A stretch of DNA of 64,000 nt. Source: Lanius collurio (Eukaryota; Chordata; Aves; Passeriformes; Laniidae). The position numbers and the translations under genes are program-made. The stretch's first letter is position 1; every line of letters starts with the position of its first letter. Below the pieces are notes generated by a model, which ran no database searches, had not been told where the DNA came from, and saw only the letters and a list, made by a program, of their open reading frames with translations. The stretch is taken from NCBI GenBank assembly GCA_020086605.1, contig JACBWW010000015.1:15864320-15928319 (forward strand). Direction: 5' to 3'. This document shows, piece after piece, positions 45,280-56,700 of this stretch.

Positions 45280-46341
45280 ATGTGCAGAAGTGCTTTTCAT
45301 AAAATAACTTTGTTCATATCATATTGATTTTTGTGTATCATAGCGTGATGGTTATGGCTGTGTAAATACTTATGAACAGTAACTTTTAAATGGTGCATTT
45401 CCCTTATATATTTTGGATAAGAAAGTTTAGGAAGTACCAAAGAAGCAGGGGAATAGCTTGCCGATATTATGTTGTTGTCTCCACGTGTGTTGTGTTCCCC
45501 CACCTCTAACTCAACGTTGTTTTCACCAAGCTCTGGCCTGTGAGGCTGGGATAGTACTGTTCATGTCTTAATGTAACTTTAAAAAAAAAAAGCGCACACA
45601 AAAAATTAGTTCTTGTGACTTAGTAGGCAGCCCATGGCTCTCCACATTAGGTGATAGTAAACTGACTTCATTTTGTGGGTTGATACTTGAGTATCTCACT
45701 GCTCACCTTCTACCTTTCCCCTTCAAGTCTCAGCTCCCAGTTGCCCTGCTCTCGATTCCTGTGGGAGGACTGGCCGTCAGCCTCCCCTCCTTCCCTCCAT
45801 CCAGACACAAGCACACACTCTCAGGTACAGGAGCGGGGCCGTGGAGCGCACGGCACCCCCGCGTACGGAAGCGAAGGGCAGCAGTGGGCGGGAGAGGGCT
45901 CAGCCCTGGATTTCTGCTGGGAGGTAATGGGCGCCCGTGGGAGTGCTGATCCATGCGGGGGAGGATGTGAGCAAGTGCTGCCTCCACCCCTGGCAAGTCC
46001 CATCCCATGCCATGGCCAGCCAGCCTCCTGCTGTGCTGCCTACAGCAAGGAGGGGACAGGAGCCTGGCCCTGTGTGGATGGATGGAGGTTGTATGGTAAC
46101 CAGCATTTGGGATGAGATTTTTTTCACGGCAGCTCAGGGGAAAATGGCTAGCTATATCCCCTGCACGCTTTTGGAAAGCACATTTGAGTGAAGGTTACTG
46201 TTTTGTGGGTGGGAGACAAAGGGCAAGGGGTGCCCAAAGGAGGTTGGGAATCTGTTACTGTTTAAATGCTGCTAAAATTTTGATAAAATGTTCTTGGTAC
46301 TCCATTGTGATTCTTCCATTGGTCATTCATAACAAATTTAT

Positions 46342-46347
46342 AATAAA
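46342..46347 (+). terminator. Distal polyadenylation signal AATAAA
   Basis: AATAAA within an A-rich run, followed about 30-50 nt later by a GT-rich stretch. No recognisable SLC20A2 sequence follows, so this is taken as the likely distal end of the gene. Confidence 0.5.
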
Positions 46348-46375
46348 AATATAAACAGCCCCTATAACTGCCTCT

Positions 46376-49300
46376 TGCGTTTTTGGAGTGTTACTCAGCT
46401 GTAATGGGAAGGCTCCCCGGGCAGTTAAAGCCTACTCCTTGGCATCTGCTGCCTTTTGTCCTTTGTCTGCTGTGGTCAGTGGGATCAAACCACGCTCTGT
46501 GTGGCACCGACAAAACCTCCCTTTTCTTCTTGCTGTCCTGGCAGCCCAGTGCCCAGCCCTCGCTCTACCCGGGCTTGGCTCACAGGCGTCTCTCCGTCGC
46601 GGTTTGGGAGCTCGTGGGCTGCTTCGGATGCATTCCCTGGGCACTCGCTGCCTCCAACTGCCTCCCTCACTCTGGCCCTCCTTTCTGGGGCTCTGGAAGC
46701 ATCCCTATTGCTGTGGCACCATGATGCTCAGTTCCCAAGCCCTCTGAAACCCTAGAGCTGTGGTATAAATAGTGCTGGCGAATTGGTGGGACTGGTGGGC
46801 AGCAGATGAGTGACCAGAGCAGCCAGTAAATGCACTGAGTGGGACCTGTGGAAGAAGGTGGAAAACTCACCTTATCTTAGTATAAACAAACGCCTGCCCA
46901 GTGGCCCAGCAGCTTCCCACCTTGTTTCATCTACAGAGACAAACCAGACTTCTCTCCCTCCAGCAGCAGGGACGCAGCTGCAGCCCTGCCAGACACAGTC
47001 AGCAGGAGGGCTGCACCAGCTCTGGGGGTATGGGATAATCCCCCAGCACACACAGCTGGGTGTCTGTCAACACACACATACATAAATAAAACTGCTGTGA
47101 AGGAAATGGCTGGCAAGGAAGCATCTCCAATATATTCCTGCCCCAGCTACAATAACCTTCAACGTGAAGGGAGACGGAAAATCCAAAGTGACTTTCTTCA
47201 CACCACAGAGGTATCCTTTCCCACTCCAGAGAAGCAGAATCTGCAGGGCAAGCACAGCTGTTGAAACATGGTGCAAATATGGGCACAGTTAAAATTCCCT
47301 TTGCTCAGGCAGTAATCAAAATAGGTCTATTTTCAGCTCAAGAAATGGTGGCGCTTTTGTATTTTTTCAGTAGCATTGAAGCTCAATGTAGCTGGAGAGC
47401 TGAGCTTGTTTAGCCAAGGCCTTTTTAAGAAACAGATGCTGGTAGACCTCGACAGAGACATGGGGTCTTTGTGCCCCACAGGGCTGCCCTGTCCCTTGGC
47501 AGAGCTCTTCCCACTGTGGTTCACAGCCATCAGGGCTGCAGCCCTCCAAGCAGGACACAGGACAGCATGGTTGTCACCAGGCAGACCTTGCTGTGTGCTG
47601 GGGAGAAGTGTGCACAGGCTGCTGGGGCTGCAGGAAAAGTGAACACAAGAAACAGGTCAAGAGGCAAGAGAGACAGAAACCTGATGAAAATATTTATTAC
47701 AAGTAAAAACTGTTTTAGCTGAGTACATGCAGCCTGAATTTCAGAAACCAGTGTATACTGTGCCTCATGGACCAGTGGTAAACCTTTGACTCAAACCAGC
47801 CTGAGGAGAGCCAGCTGGCAGTGTGTGAATGTGCTAATAGACTAATTACCCTCATCAACCTCTCCTCCTGCCTCCAGCTTTCACCCTACTGCCAAATTTC
47901 ATGAACTGCCCTGGCAGTTGCTTTGCCTTTGTGCGTCTGAGGGTTGCTGAGATGATGCTGGGACATGTTATTGTCCCCAGCTCTGCTTATGCTGCTTGGC
48001 AGAGTGGCCTGTGGTGGTGAAGTTGGTGTGGCATGGTAACCTGTGCATCCTGATCTGTCCTTCCCAGCAGAGGAAGCTCTGCCAGCTTACTGCTGCGGGT
48101 GTCCCACCTCCAAGGTAAGTGCCCTGTGTGCTCATGATTGCTCCAACTGGCTGAACACCCCTAGGGAGCAGGAGCTCTGCCTGTGCCATGGGCACTTACT
48201 TGCTCTGGAGTTGGTCACTAAGTGCTCCTTTTGGGGACATGTGTGGTGAGAGAGGCCAGGAAATGCAGTGGGGAAGTGCACGGGGCAGGACAATGCAAAG
48301 GCACAGGGCCCTTGGTTTGTTTATGGTAGAAACACCAGGGTTACTTAGTGAGTTCAACGTGATGCTGATGGACAGATCCATATTTCTGGAGGGCAGAAGA
48401 CTGTTTGAATGAGTGTCTTGTGCTGCTACTTCTCTAGAGAAGGTAGATGATAGGAAAAGTGGTTTATTTTGTGGTTTGTGGGCTTTTTTTGTGAAGTTTA
48501 AGGACCTTTGGTTTTGTGTTCCTCCTTTTGTGGAGATTGCTTTAGTGACACTAATGATATGGTTTGGTGGAGCATTGATTCCACCTACTGGTTGCCAAAA
48601 AGAAGTCTGACCTGGAGTAAGGATTTTATTTCCAATGTGAAGATTTGTGAGCTGCCTGTTTCTATGCAGTAAAGAAGAACAGAAAGGAATTACACATTAC
48701 AAAAATGTGAACAGTGCTATTTCCACGTGAAATCATACAAATAACTAAATATTGCACACTTATCCTAATTTCCAATATCTTAGTTTCTAGGAGAAAAAGC
48801 TGAAAATTACTGTTGCACTGCATTAAATTACATTTTCATACCAATTGATACATGAAGACTTTTCTTCTACTTGTCTTGCAAAAGTAACCAGTATGTCATT
48901 TGAATTCTTAAAACTAGGCTGCTGAACTCCTGCAGTGATGCTATTTTAGCCCTGTGTTGATGAGCAAGCACTTTGTCCAGGGGTAGCAATCGTCTGAAAG
49001 ATTTCTTAAGCATATTACACCACTTGTTCAACTAACTGCAGTTTTCAAAAGGGCATTACTTTTCTTAAGTGAAACAGTATTTTTAACTTGTACAAATATG
49101 CTGTGCTGTTACCAGCTTTTAGATGCAGGGTTTTTGTGTGGGAAGGTGAACGCAAATAACAAAAGCTTGCTTCCTTCCTTAACTGCAATCAACTTTAAAA
49201 CAGAGTTGGTGCCTGGAAACCAAGCATAAACAATGTCTGAGTTTTGTGGCTCCTTGCATCTGTCCCAGCTGACACTAAACATCCAACTTCAGGAAGATGA

Positions 49301-52300
49301 CTTCTCATCTGATAAACCCTAATTTCAAGGATGTGACGTGTTACTGCAGTGTAAGTATTTACTGTAGATCATTATTCATTGCTGTGCTTCAGAAAGAGAA
49401 AAAGGAGTGGCAGGTGCCCAGCTGATGGCCAGTCCTCTTCATTGCCCAGTTGCAGTCAGCCCCTGGATGGCTCTTCCCACAAGATGGCACAGTGCATGCC
49501 AGTTCCTTTATTGTGAAAAGCTCATGCAGCTTACAGAATTTAAGTTTCTACTAAAGAACTTGTTTCTGGCCTCTCACTGTAAGGACATCTGGGGTTCTCT
49601 GCCTCTGAAAGCTGGCTTCACTAACTAGGGATGCTCCACCAGTCCATATCCCTCCCCTGGCACAAAGGGAGAAGATGCTTCTACCTGCAGGAGGATGTAG
49701 TACACTGCTCTTATGTGAAACAGGAACATAGTTCTAAGTGGAAAAGCACTAAAACATTTTTGAATGATACTAAAACTGCTTTCCTACTGTGAGAAGATTT
49801 ATCATCTTTTTTGCAGGAGGGGAAAAAATACAGGAAGGTTAATTGGAAATGTTACCTTATTATCTTGATATACTTTGTAATGGATGATCTTGATCTTGCA
49901 AGACAATGTCGAGAATCCCCTTAATTTCTATGGAAAACAGGCATACCTGGAACTGCCCAAGGTTTCTAGTCTGAGTAATTTTCTGTATGCCTGATTTTTC
50001 CACTCATTCTTGCTTCTCATGGAATCCTGCTGTTCTCTGTAATGGAAATTGCATGTGACATGTCTTTCACACTCATGGGCTTATCAAGGTGAAGCTGACA
50101 ATTTCTCTCTTCTCAGTCTCTGACTTTGCATGACAATCTGTAGTAAGTCTTGGCTGCTTTCTGACAGATGACTGCTTCTGTTTCCCATGAGAACAGAGAT
50201 GCTTTGTTACACTGATAAAGTGCCTGTCAGTGCTGGGGTCAAGTGCTGCTCAAAATACACAAAAACCAGTGTGGAACTGGCACAAGAAATTATGAAAGGG
50301 AGAATGGGAACTTGAGGCTAGACCAAGGACCATGAAGAGCTTGGTCACTATATTGGGAAAATGTCACAAATTCAATTCTGGCGACAAGCATTGGATGGTA
50401 GACAAAGATGAATTCACCTGGATTTTTTAAAAATCACAGCCATGTGCTGCTTTTGCTGCTTTTCAAAGTTTTAGATATTTTTTTTTCTAAGCATTTAGAA
50501 TAATTTGGATGCAGAAACCTGTGCCCAGAATCTTTGACACAACAGTGCAAGAGCTGTAGCTCTTATGTAAAGGTTGGCTAAAAACCTTTTTGCATATTTG
50601 GGTTATTGTTCCTAAGCACTGCATAAAGAAGTCAAAAGGTTTTATCAACTTGTGGGCTGTTCTCTTCCATAAAACGCTGTCCTTCCTATTCCTATCCCAA
50701 ATAACGCTCATTAAGGAAGTGTCCCTTCCTTTATGAAGGCTGGAGTAAATGCTCTTAGATATAATTTGGAAAAAAAAAAATCTAGTGTTTACATTATTTG
50801 TCATATGTATTATGGCAAAGACTTCTTACTTGTTAGCTTCATCCTTTCATTTTGGGTAGTTTACATCAAATGAGTGTTAGATATTTCCTTTGTTACTGAA
50901 AATTACTCCAGATCCCCTTTGCACAGGAATGTACAAAGACAAAAAGTTCTAATTTGCAAGAACCACTAAGAAATATGAGAAGTTTGCAGATGGTGTTGAT
51001 AAAAAGCACAAGTACCAGGACAAACAGAAAGGATAGAAATAAATGAGAAGGGCATGCTAACAATACCAAAATAGCCATCAGAGATGGAGAAGTTGTGGCT
51101 GAGACAAGCAAATAATGGCAGAAACATAAGCTGCTGATAAAAAACCAGAAGAGAAACATTGCTACAGAGATGCTAATGGCCTTCCTCAAAATTCACCAGC
51201 TTAAAGGGGCTCTGTTAGAGTGGATTCAGCTGGCAATCTGTTGGTTTTATTCTCATGCCAACATTAGCTCTAGAGCAGAGGTAGCCACTGACTTTTCAAG
51301 TGGGGACGTGGAGATGGTGGTCACAGTGCAAAGTGAACAGTCTTTCTCCTGCCCAGCCACCAGGGTGCTTGCTCTTACTCTGCTCAGCCAGTTTCAGAAG
51401 CAGTATTCAAGGACTAAATTTCCACTTGATTTAATTGAGAAGAGGGCTGTAGGGCTTTTCTGCTGTCATTGTTTAGCAGCTACTTTTCCAACGCTGCAAT
51501 TATCACTGCCAATGTCATTCAGTGGGTAATGAAGGAAGTCAGGACATGAAATGCTTCAAAACCTTTCTGGTGCTACCCACAAAACTTATTTGAGAGGTTC
51601 CTGCTCTGAGATGTTGAAGTTCAGATACAGCTTGTTTACATCTTCCATTAAGATTCTGGATATAAAGAGCTAATAAATATTTTAATACATTCTTCACAAA
51701 GTCATAAAATCCAAGAGACCAGAAAGTTGCTTCTACCTGTGGTCCTTAACCATCTGCAGCATTTTCTGATCTATTGATAACCAGCCAGCGCGTGGCAAAT
51801 GTGATAACTTGGATGACCTTTAAGGGCCCTTCCAACCCAAACTATTCTATGATAAGACTTCACACTCTTATAGAGCCCACAGGAGATTGCTCCTTTGATA
51901 TGTAGTTGGGTCATAACTATATTACTTGGAGGACAGAAATTATTTCCATTTACAGTTTAGTAATGCATGACCTTGACAAATCTGCTGCAAACCTTCTGAT
52001 AGAAAAAATAGAGGGCAAGGAAAGTTTATCATGCATAGAAGCAAGTCTCAGTAAGGCAATGGCAAGTTTCTTACCAAACTTATTGGAAAAAATCAAAAAG
52101 TAATGAAATATCCAGGTACTATCTAGGATAAAAATTGAAAAATACAGGTCTTTCTTGGTATAATTATTTTGTATGCCCTTCTTATTTTTACTTAATATTA
52201 CAGTGTTGGATCCTTTAATCAATTAAACAGGTATGTTCACGATGCAGGAGAAAGTGAGTGGAACAGCTTTGGGCAGGATGTGGTGGTTGATTTGTGCTGC

Positions 52301-53136
52301 CTTGCCTGCAGTGTGCTAATGCAAGTGTGCCATCAGGTGGCACAGAAAGAAAGAACTTGACAAAGAACTGATCCTCCAGCTTCAGCGTATTAAATAGAGG
52401 AGAACGAGTACCCCCTAAAATGCCAGCTTTTTATCCATTAATAACAAGTGACAGCTATGCCACCACAACACCAAGTGGGAAAGAGCTCTATGGCTGCGCT
52501 TACCGGGGCTGTAGCTACAGGGACAAACATCTATGAATTCAGCAGGCTTTGAGCTCTTAGGCTTATATAAAATTTAGCCCTTTTAGAGCCTGCCAAAGGC
52601 TCTAATTACCACAGAGAGAGGTGTGTGTCCCACCTGACAGAGCCAAGCAGCTCCCAAATGACCCTTGTGAGGAGCAACAAGTTCGAGCAGATGACACTGA
52701 TTCCAATGCAGCTCAATTCAGCCCATAAGGGAAACTGCAGCAGTCACTGGGACCTGCTGGTAGTGCCTGGTTGGTGGAGACCTGCACACCTCTATGGGGA
52801 CACCAGGAGATCCTCCATCCTCTCCCTTGTGTTGCTTCTAGCCATGCTGGAGCATGTGAATTTGGCTCAGAAATGTCAAATTGGGGTCAGGGATATAAAA
52901 GGGTACAGCCAGACTGTGCAAGTTGGTCTGGAGTTTGCTGCCAATGGAGTTGCATCAAATAAGGGTCATCAAGGCAGTGCTGAAAGCAGAAAACACAAAT
53001 CCTAGTGGCAGAGCAGCAGCAGGATGGACACTGCCTGCCTTTCTTCACTGCCTTAAAAATGATGAAGTTGGCTTAGATGAAGTTTTAATTGAATTTACCT
53101 TTTACTTTCATCTGCCCTTCAGGCAACAAGTAAGGC
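46376..53136. other. Intergenic DNA, no gene recognised
   Basis: Short ORFs here lack coding-like composition, splice context or recognisable motifs. I looked for VDAC3, DKK4 and POLB, the mammalian neighbours downstream of SLC20A2, and found no exon of them. A CR1 tail lies at 51808-51856. Bases 46560-46640 are CpG-containing and GC-rich. Confidence 0.6.
51808..51856 (+). mobile_element. CR1 LINE 3' tail fragment
   Basis: Matches the end of avian CR1: GGATGACCTTTAAGGGCCCT, TCCAACCCAAACTATTCTAT, GATA. Only the last 50 or so bases are recognisable. Confidence 0.8.
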
Positions 53137-53611
53137 TTTTCCAAACCGCCTAAGTTTAGTGCTCAGAAACAGTAAGTTCTGTGTTTTGAGGGGACTTGGA
53201 AAACAAAATGAAGTCCTGTGTTTTGCAAATTTGAAACCAAGTTCATCTGGGTCAGTTTAAGGTTTTGAAAACTGAAATCAAATTCTGTGTTTTACTCTTT
53301 GAAAAACAGTCCTGGAGTCCTGCATTGTTTGGGCTTGAAAATAGGCTCATTTGGACCATTTTAAGGTTTGCAAACTGGAGATCAAGTCCTGCACTGTTGA
53401 ACTTGGAAGCAGACACCAAGTCATGTGTTTCTGGGGACTTTGAATAAGGCTCATTTGGCCAGATTAGAGACCAAGAAACTGAGGCTAAATCCTGTGGTTT
53501 GAGCATGTAGAAATGGGGATTAAGTGGTGCAGTTTTGGGGCTTGAAACAATGCTCATTTGGTCAAATCTGGGGCTTGGAACACAGGAGACCATGTCCTGT
53601 GCTGCTCTGCT
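53137..53611. repeat. Degenerate tandem array, unit about 104 bp, four or more copies
   Basis: The phrase GCTCATTTGG or close variants recurs at 53241, 53345, 53449 and 53552, giving spacings of 104, 104 and 103 bp. Each unit contains two related halves carrying CAAGTCCTGTGTTTT-like and GGGCTTGAAA-like phrases, so the unit itself looks like a doubled ~52-bp repeat. One minus-strand frame stays open for 122 codons across the array, as a repeating peptide. It abuts the SINE at 53637. Confidence 0.8.
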
Positions 53612-53636
53612 CAGAAACATGCACAGAGCCCAGCAC

Positions 53637-53773
53637 TGGGATATAGCTGGTTAGAGCCTGGTGCTGGCAATGCCAAGGCTGTGGGTTTGATCCCTGCATG
53701 GGCCATTCACTTAAGAGTTGCACTCCATGATCCTTGGAATGTCCCTTCCAACTCAGAACATTCTGTGCTTCTG
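53637..53773 (+). mobile_element. TguSINE1-like SINE (tRNA-Ile head, CR1 tail)
   Basis: The head (GGTTAGAGCCTGGTGCTGGC, AATGCCAAGGCTGTGGGTTT, GATCCCTGCATGGGCCA) matches a tRNA-Ile gene with the D-arm partly deleted. The B-box GGTTTGATCCC is at 53684-53694. A CR1-type tail follows (ATGATCCTTGGAATGTCCCT, TCCAACTCAGAACATTCTGT). This composite is the structure of TguSINE1, known from passerine birds, and is the best organism clue in the window. The copy is mutated in the A-box region. Confidence 0.8.
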
Positions 53774-56700
53774 CTTTGGGGTCTGGAACTGGGACTGTGA
53801 TGCTGTTCCCAAGCTGGCAGCAGAGTCCCAGCCCTGCATGTTTGGGCTCAGCTCTGAGGCTCCCTGGCTGATCCTGGGGAGGGTCCAGGGGCAAAAGGCA
53901 GTTCCCAAGTCTCCACACAGCCCAGTGCCAGCGCTGTTCCGATGGCCAGAGGAGGGGGGGGCTCAGGGTGGGCCTGAACACTTCTGAATCCTCGCAGCTG
54001 TCTTCCCCATGTTTTTTGTCATCATCATCGTCCCCCCACCCTGGACCATGTGGTGCTACTCCAGGGAAAAAAAAAATATGTGGGAAGAGGGAGGCTGGTC
54101 TACGAGGGATAACTGGCCAAAAATATCCTGATGGTCCCAAAATATCCCAGGAGGTCATTAAACTCTTAACAACAGCAGTTGGGTGAGAACATCAGCTGGA
54201 GAATTTCCTGGAATGTGGTGCTTCAGATGCTTCCCACAGACTGCTCCAATTCCTTGCTGGTGTTCATGAGGTGGTGGTAGTGGTGAATCCTTGTGTGTGT
54301 TATCTTTCCCTGCAGCACCGCAGTACCACACAGGTCACTGAGCAACAGAACCCTGACAGAAAGTCTGTTTCATTAAAAAAACCTGCCCTTAGGGAATTTG
54401 GGCTGAGACAAATATCTTGCTCTTTATACTTAGGACTTCTATGAACAATTTAAAATTAGGTAAAGATTTTTCGATGGAACATAAATTACTCGTCTTAACA
54501 CCTTATCCAGTCAGTAAATAGCAAACACTAAGAAATAAGTATTCTCTGAGAAATGGCTTGGCAGCACGTTTCATTTCAAAAGAGCCATAGAAATGCAAAT
54601 TTGAGGATGTGTTTGATTTTTGTCCTGCCTGATTCACTTTGAAGACAAAAAGAAATGTTGCCAGCCGCACTCAGCTGTCTTTTGCAGCATTCGCTGGGGG
54701 GCAGCAGTGATGGCAGATGTGATTCACGAAGATGGTGTCAATTAGTTTCACCTTTATATAAACAAATGGTCCAATTAGGTTAAGCCCTCAAGCTCCCGGA
54801 AAGCTCTCTGTGCTATTTCCATCGAAGCATCTGGACTGCCCTGAGAAGGTAACACAGCATAGTGTGCAGTGCTGCAGCCACAGTTGTGATGACTTTTTAA
54901 CAATGCACTGAGGTGTGACAAATGACTCCCTGCTGTATTTCAACAAGTAGTAAACATCACCTGTTTCTTCAGCTGGTTGTGGCAGACTTCATTTTACTTC
55001 ATGTCACACCTGCCAGCACCTTTTCTTCATTGATCTCAGTCACATCCCACTGGCTGATATTTGAGGGTGTACAGCTTTACCTAATAGTGAATCTTGGAAT
55101 TCAAGCTGGTTTTTTTGAGCAAGAACTGTCTTTGAATGAGGCACCCACATGCAATTTAATGAATTACCCATTAGTGCACTAAAACATTTAAATATAATTT
55201 CTAGGTGTTGCCACTGGACAACCTGAAACCGCCAGCATCATGGGATGTAAGTGCTGTTGTATGCTTGAGACCACCTTCCTGCAGAGCTCCTGACATCCTG
55301 CTGACAGCTGCCCAGGAGGGGCAGAGTTCAGGCTGTGTGTGCCCAGTAGGCTCAGCAGCCAAGTGGGAATTTTCTAGTGTTTTTCTTTCTGGAACTAAGA
55401 CCAATAACTTGTTACTGAGCTGAGTTCAGACTGGTCACCAATATTTTCCCAGATTCTGAAACGACTGCCTGAAGTGTGGACTTCTGGTAGAAGTGGGAGT
55501 GGGTTTATTGAGTAAACAAACGTGGGGAAGTGTGAGACTGGACCTCTGCAGGGCCATGCTCAATTCTGAGCTCTCCCACAGATGCCCCTGATCTCACACA
55601 AGTCTCAGCTCCCAAATACAACCACTCTGTCTCTCCCCCCAAAAATTACTGTTTTCAACCCTCTGCCTTTTCTAATTTCTTACAATAAGATTTTGTGGCA
55701 TCAGATGCATAGAAGTTTGCAGGTACTAAACAAATAATGGAAAACAAATAATATCTTACGCTGCCCTTGTGGTAGTAAAGTCCGTCCCATGGCATATCAC
55801 TGATCCTATGTAGATATCTGATAATGTATCAGGTAGGTTATTGGGACGTGAATTTTTAAGATTACAACATTTCAGTGTGTTTTCTTCAGCCACAAAGAAG
55901 GTATGTACATGTTTTTAAAGAAAGCATACATGTATTAACCACAACTACCACCAGGCTTGGAGTACAGGTCTGCATTACTCTGGTACATTTTCCAAGGAAT
56001 TCTGCACTCTGAAGAGGACATCATAGTAAGGGAAAACTATTATGTGAAGGTTGAAGCAGCATAAGCTTGCTGGTCTCACAATGTCATCCCACTTAGCTTT
56101 GATGTTCCCTGAAATGATCTGTTTTATTCATGCCCTTCTTCCTTTCAGCTTTACAAAAGCAGACATAGTCACCTTCAACAGAGGAAAGGAGAAATTAATC
56201 CAAGTTATATGAAGAATTTAACCAAAGTTGTCATCTCTGGGCTACCCCTTCTTTAAAACTGAATTCAGGCTCCGTGTTTCATGAGCCTGTATTTTTTGGC
56301 TCACTGGATGAAGGAGTACATGAAGCAATAATGCCACCTGTGACAGTTGCTTTGCGGATTAGGGCTCTACTGGCTGCGTTTGAGTCATCTGGTCCACTGC
56401 AGAGGCCCTGCAGTAATCCCCGAGGTGATGGCAGCTGTGGTTTTCCTGCTGGCTTGGTTAGCTCAGAGTCGTGAGCCAGAGCTGAAAAGGCTTCCTTGGT
56501 GCCACAGCTCCTGTGGGAGGCCGTGCCTGCCCGGGCACCCCTGCGCTGCTGAACTGAGCGTGGAAGGGCAGGAAGTGCTGTAACTGCTGAGCAATTTCTG
56601 TAAAACTGGAAAGGGAAGTGTTGCTCACATCACTGGCCACGAGATTATCAGTTTTTGTGGTCACAAGTAATTGAATGTCCAACCCAGGGCGCTGGGGGCA

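Larger units (their letters stand above)
44851..46375 (+). other. SLC20A2: SLC20A2 3' untranslated region
   Basis: The sequence after the stop is AU-rich from about 44950 to 45330. It has candidate polyadenylation signals ATTAAA (45023), AATAAA (45274) and AATAAA (46342). The last is followed by a GT-rich stretch (about 46378-46396), a good cleavage context. Bases 45826-45960 are unusually GC- and CpG-rich. The extent is inferred; short transcripts could end near 45300. Confidence 0.6.

Noticed and set aside
52625..53005. 126-codon ORF on the + strand.
   Set aside because: No recognisable domain, ordinary composition, no splice or promoter context, and it runs toward the tandem array. Such lengths occur by chance in 64 kb.
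53641..53704. tRNA-Ile gene.
   Set aside because: The D-arm is partly deleted, the anticodon region is altered and a CR1 tail is attached. It is the head of a SINE, not a functional tRNA.
53562..54158. 198-codon ORF on the - strand, the longest single frame in the intergenic part.
   Set aside because: It reads through the antisense of the SINE and the edge of the tandem array, with no family resemblance. It is a repeat-derived open frame.
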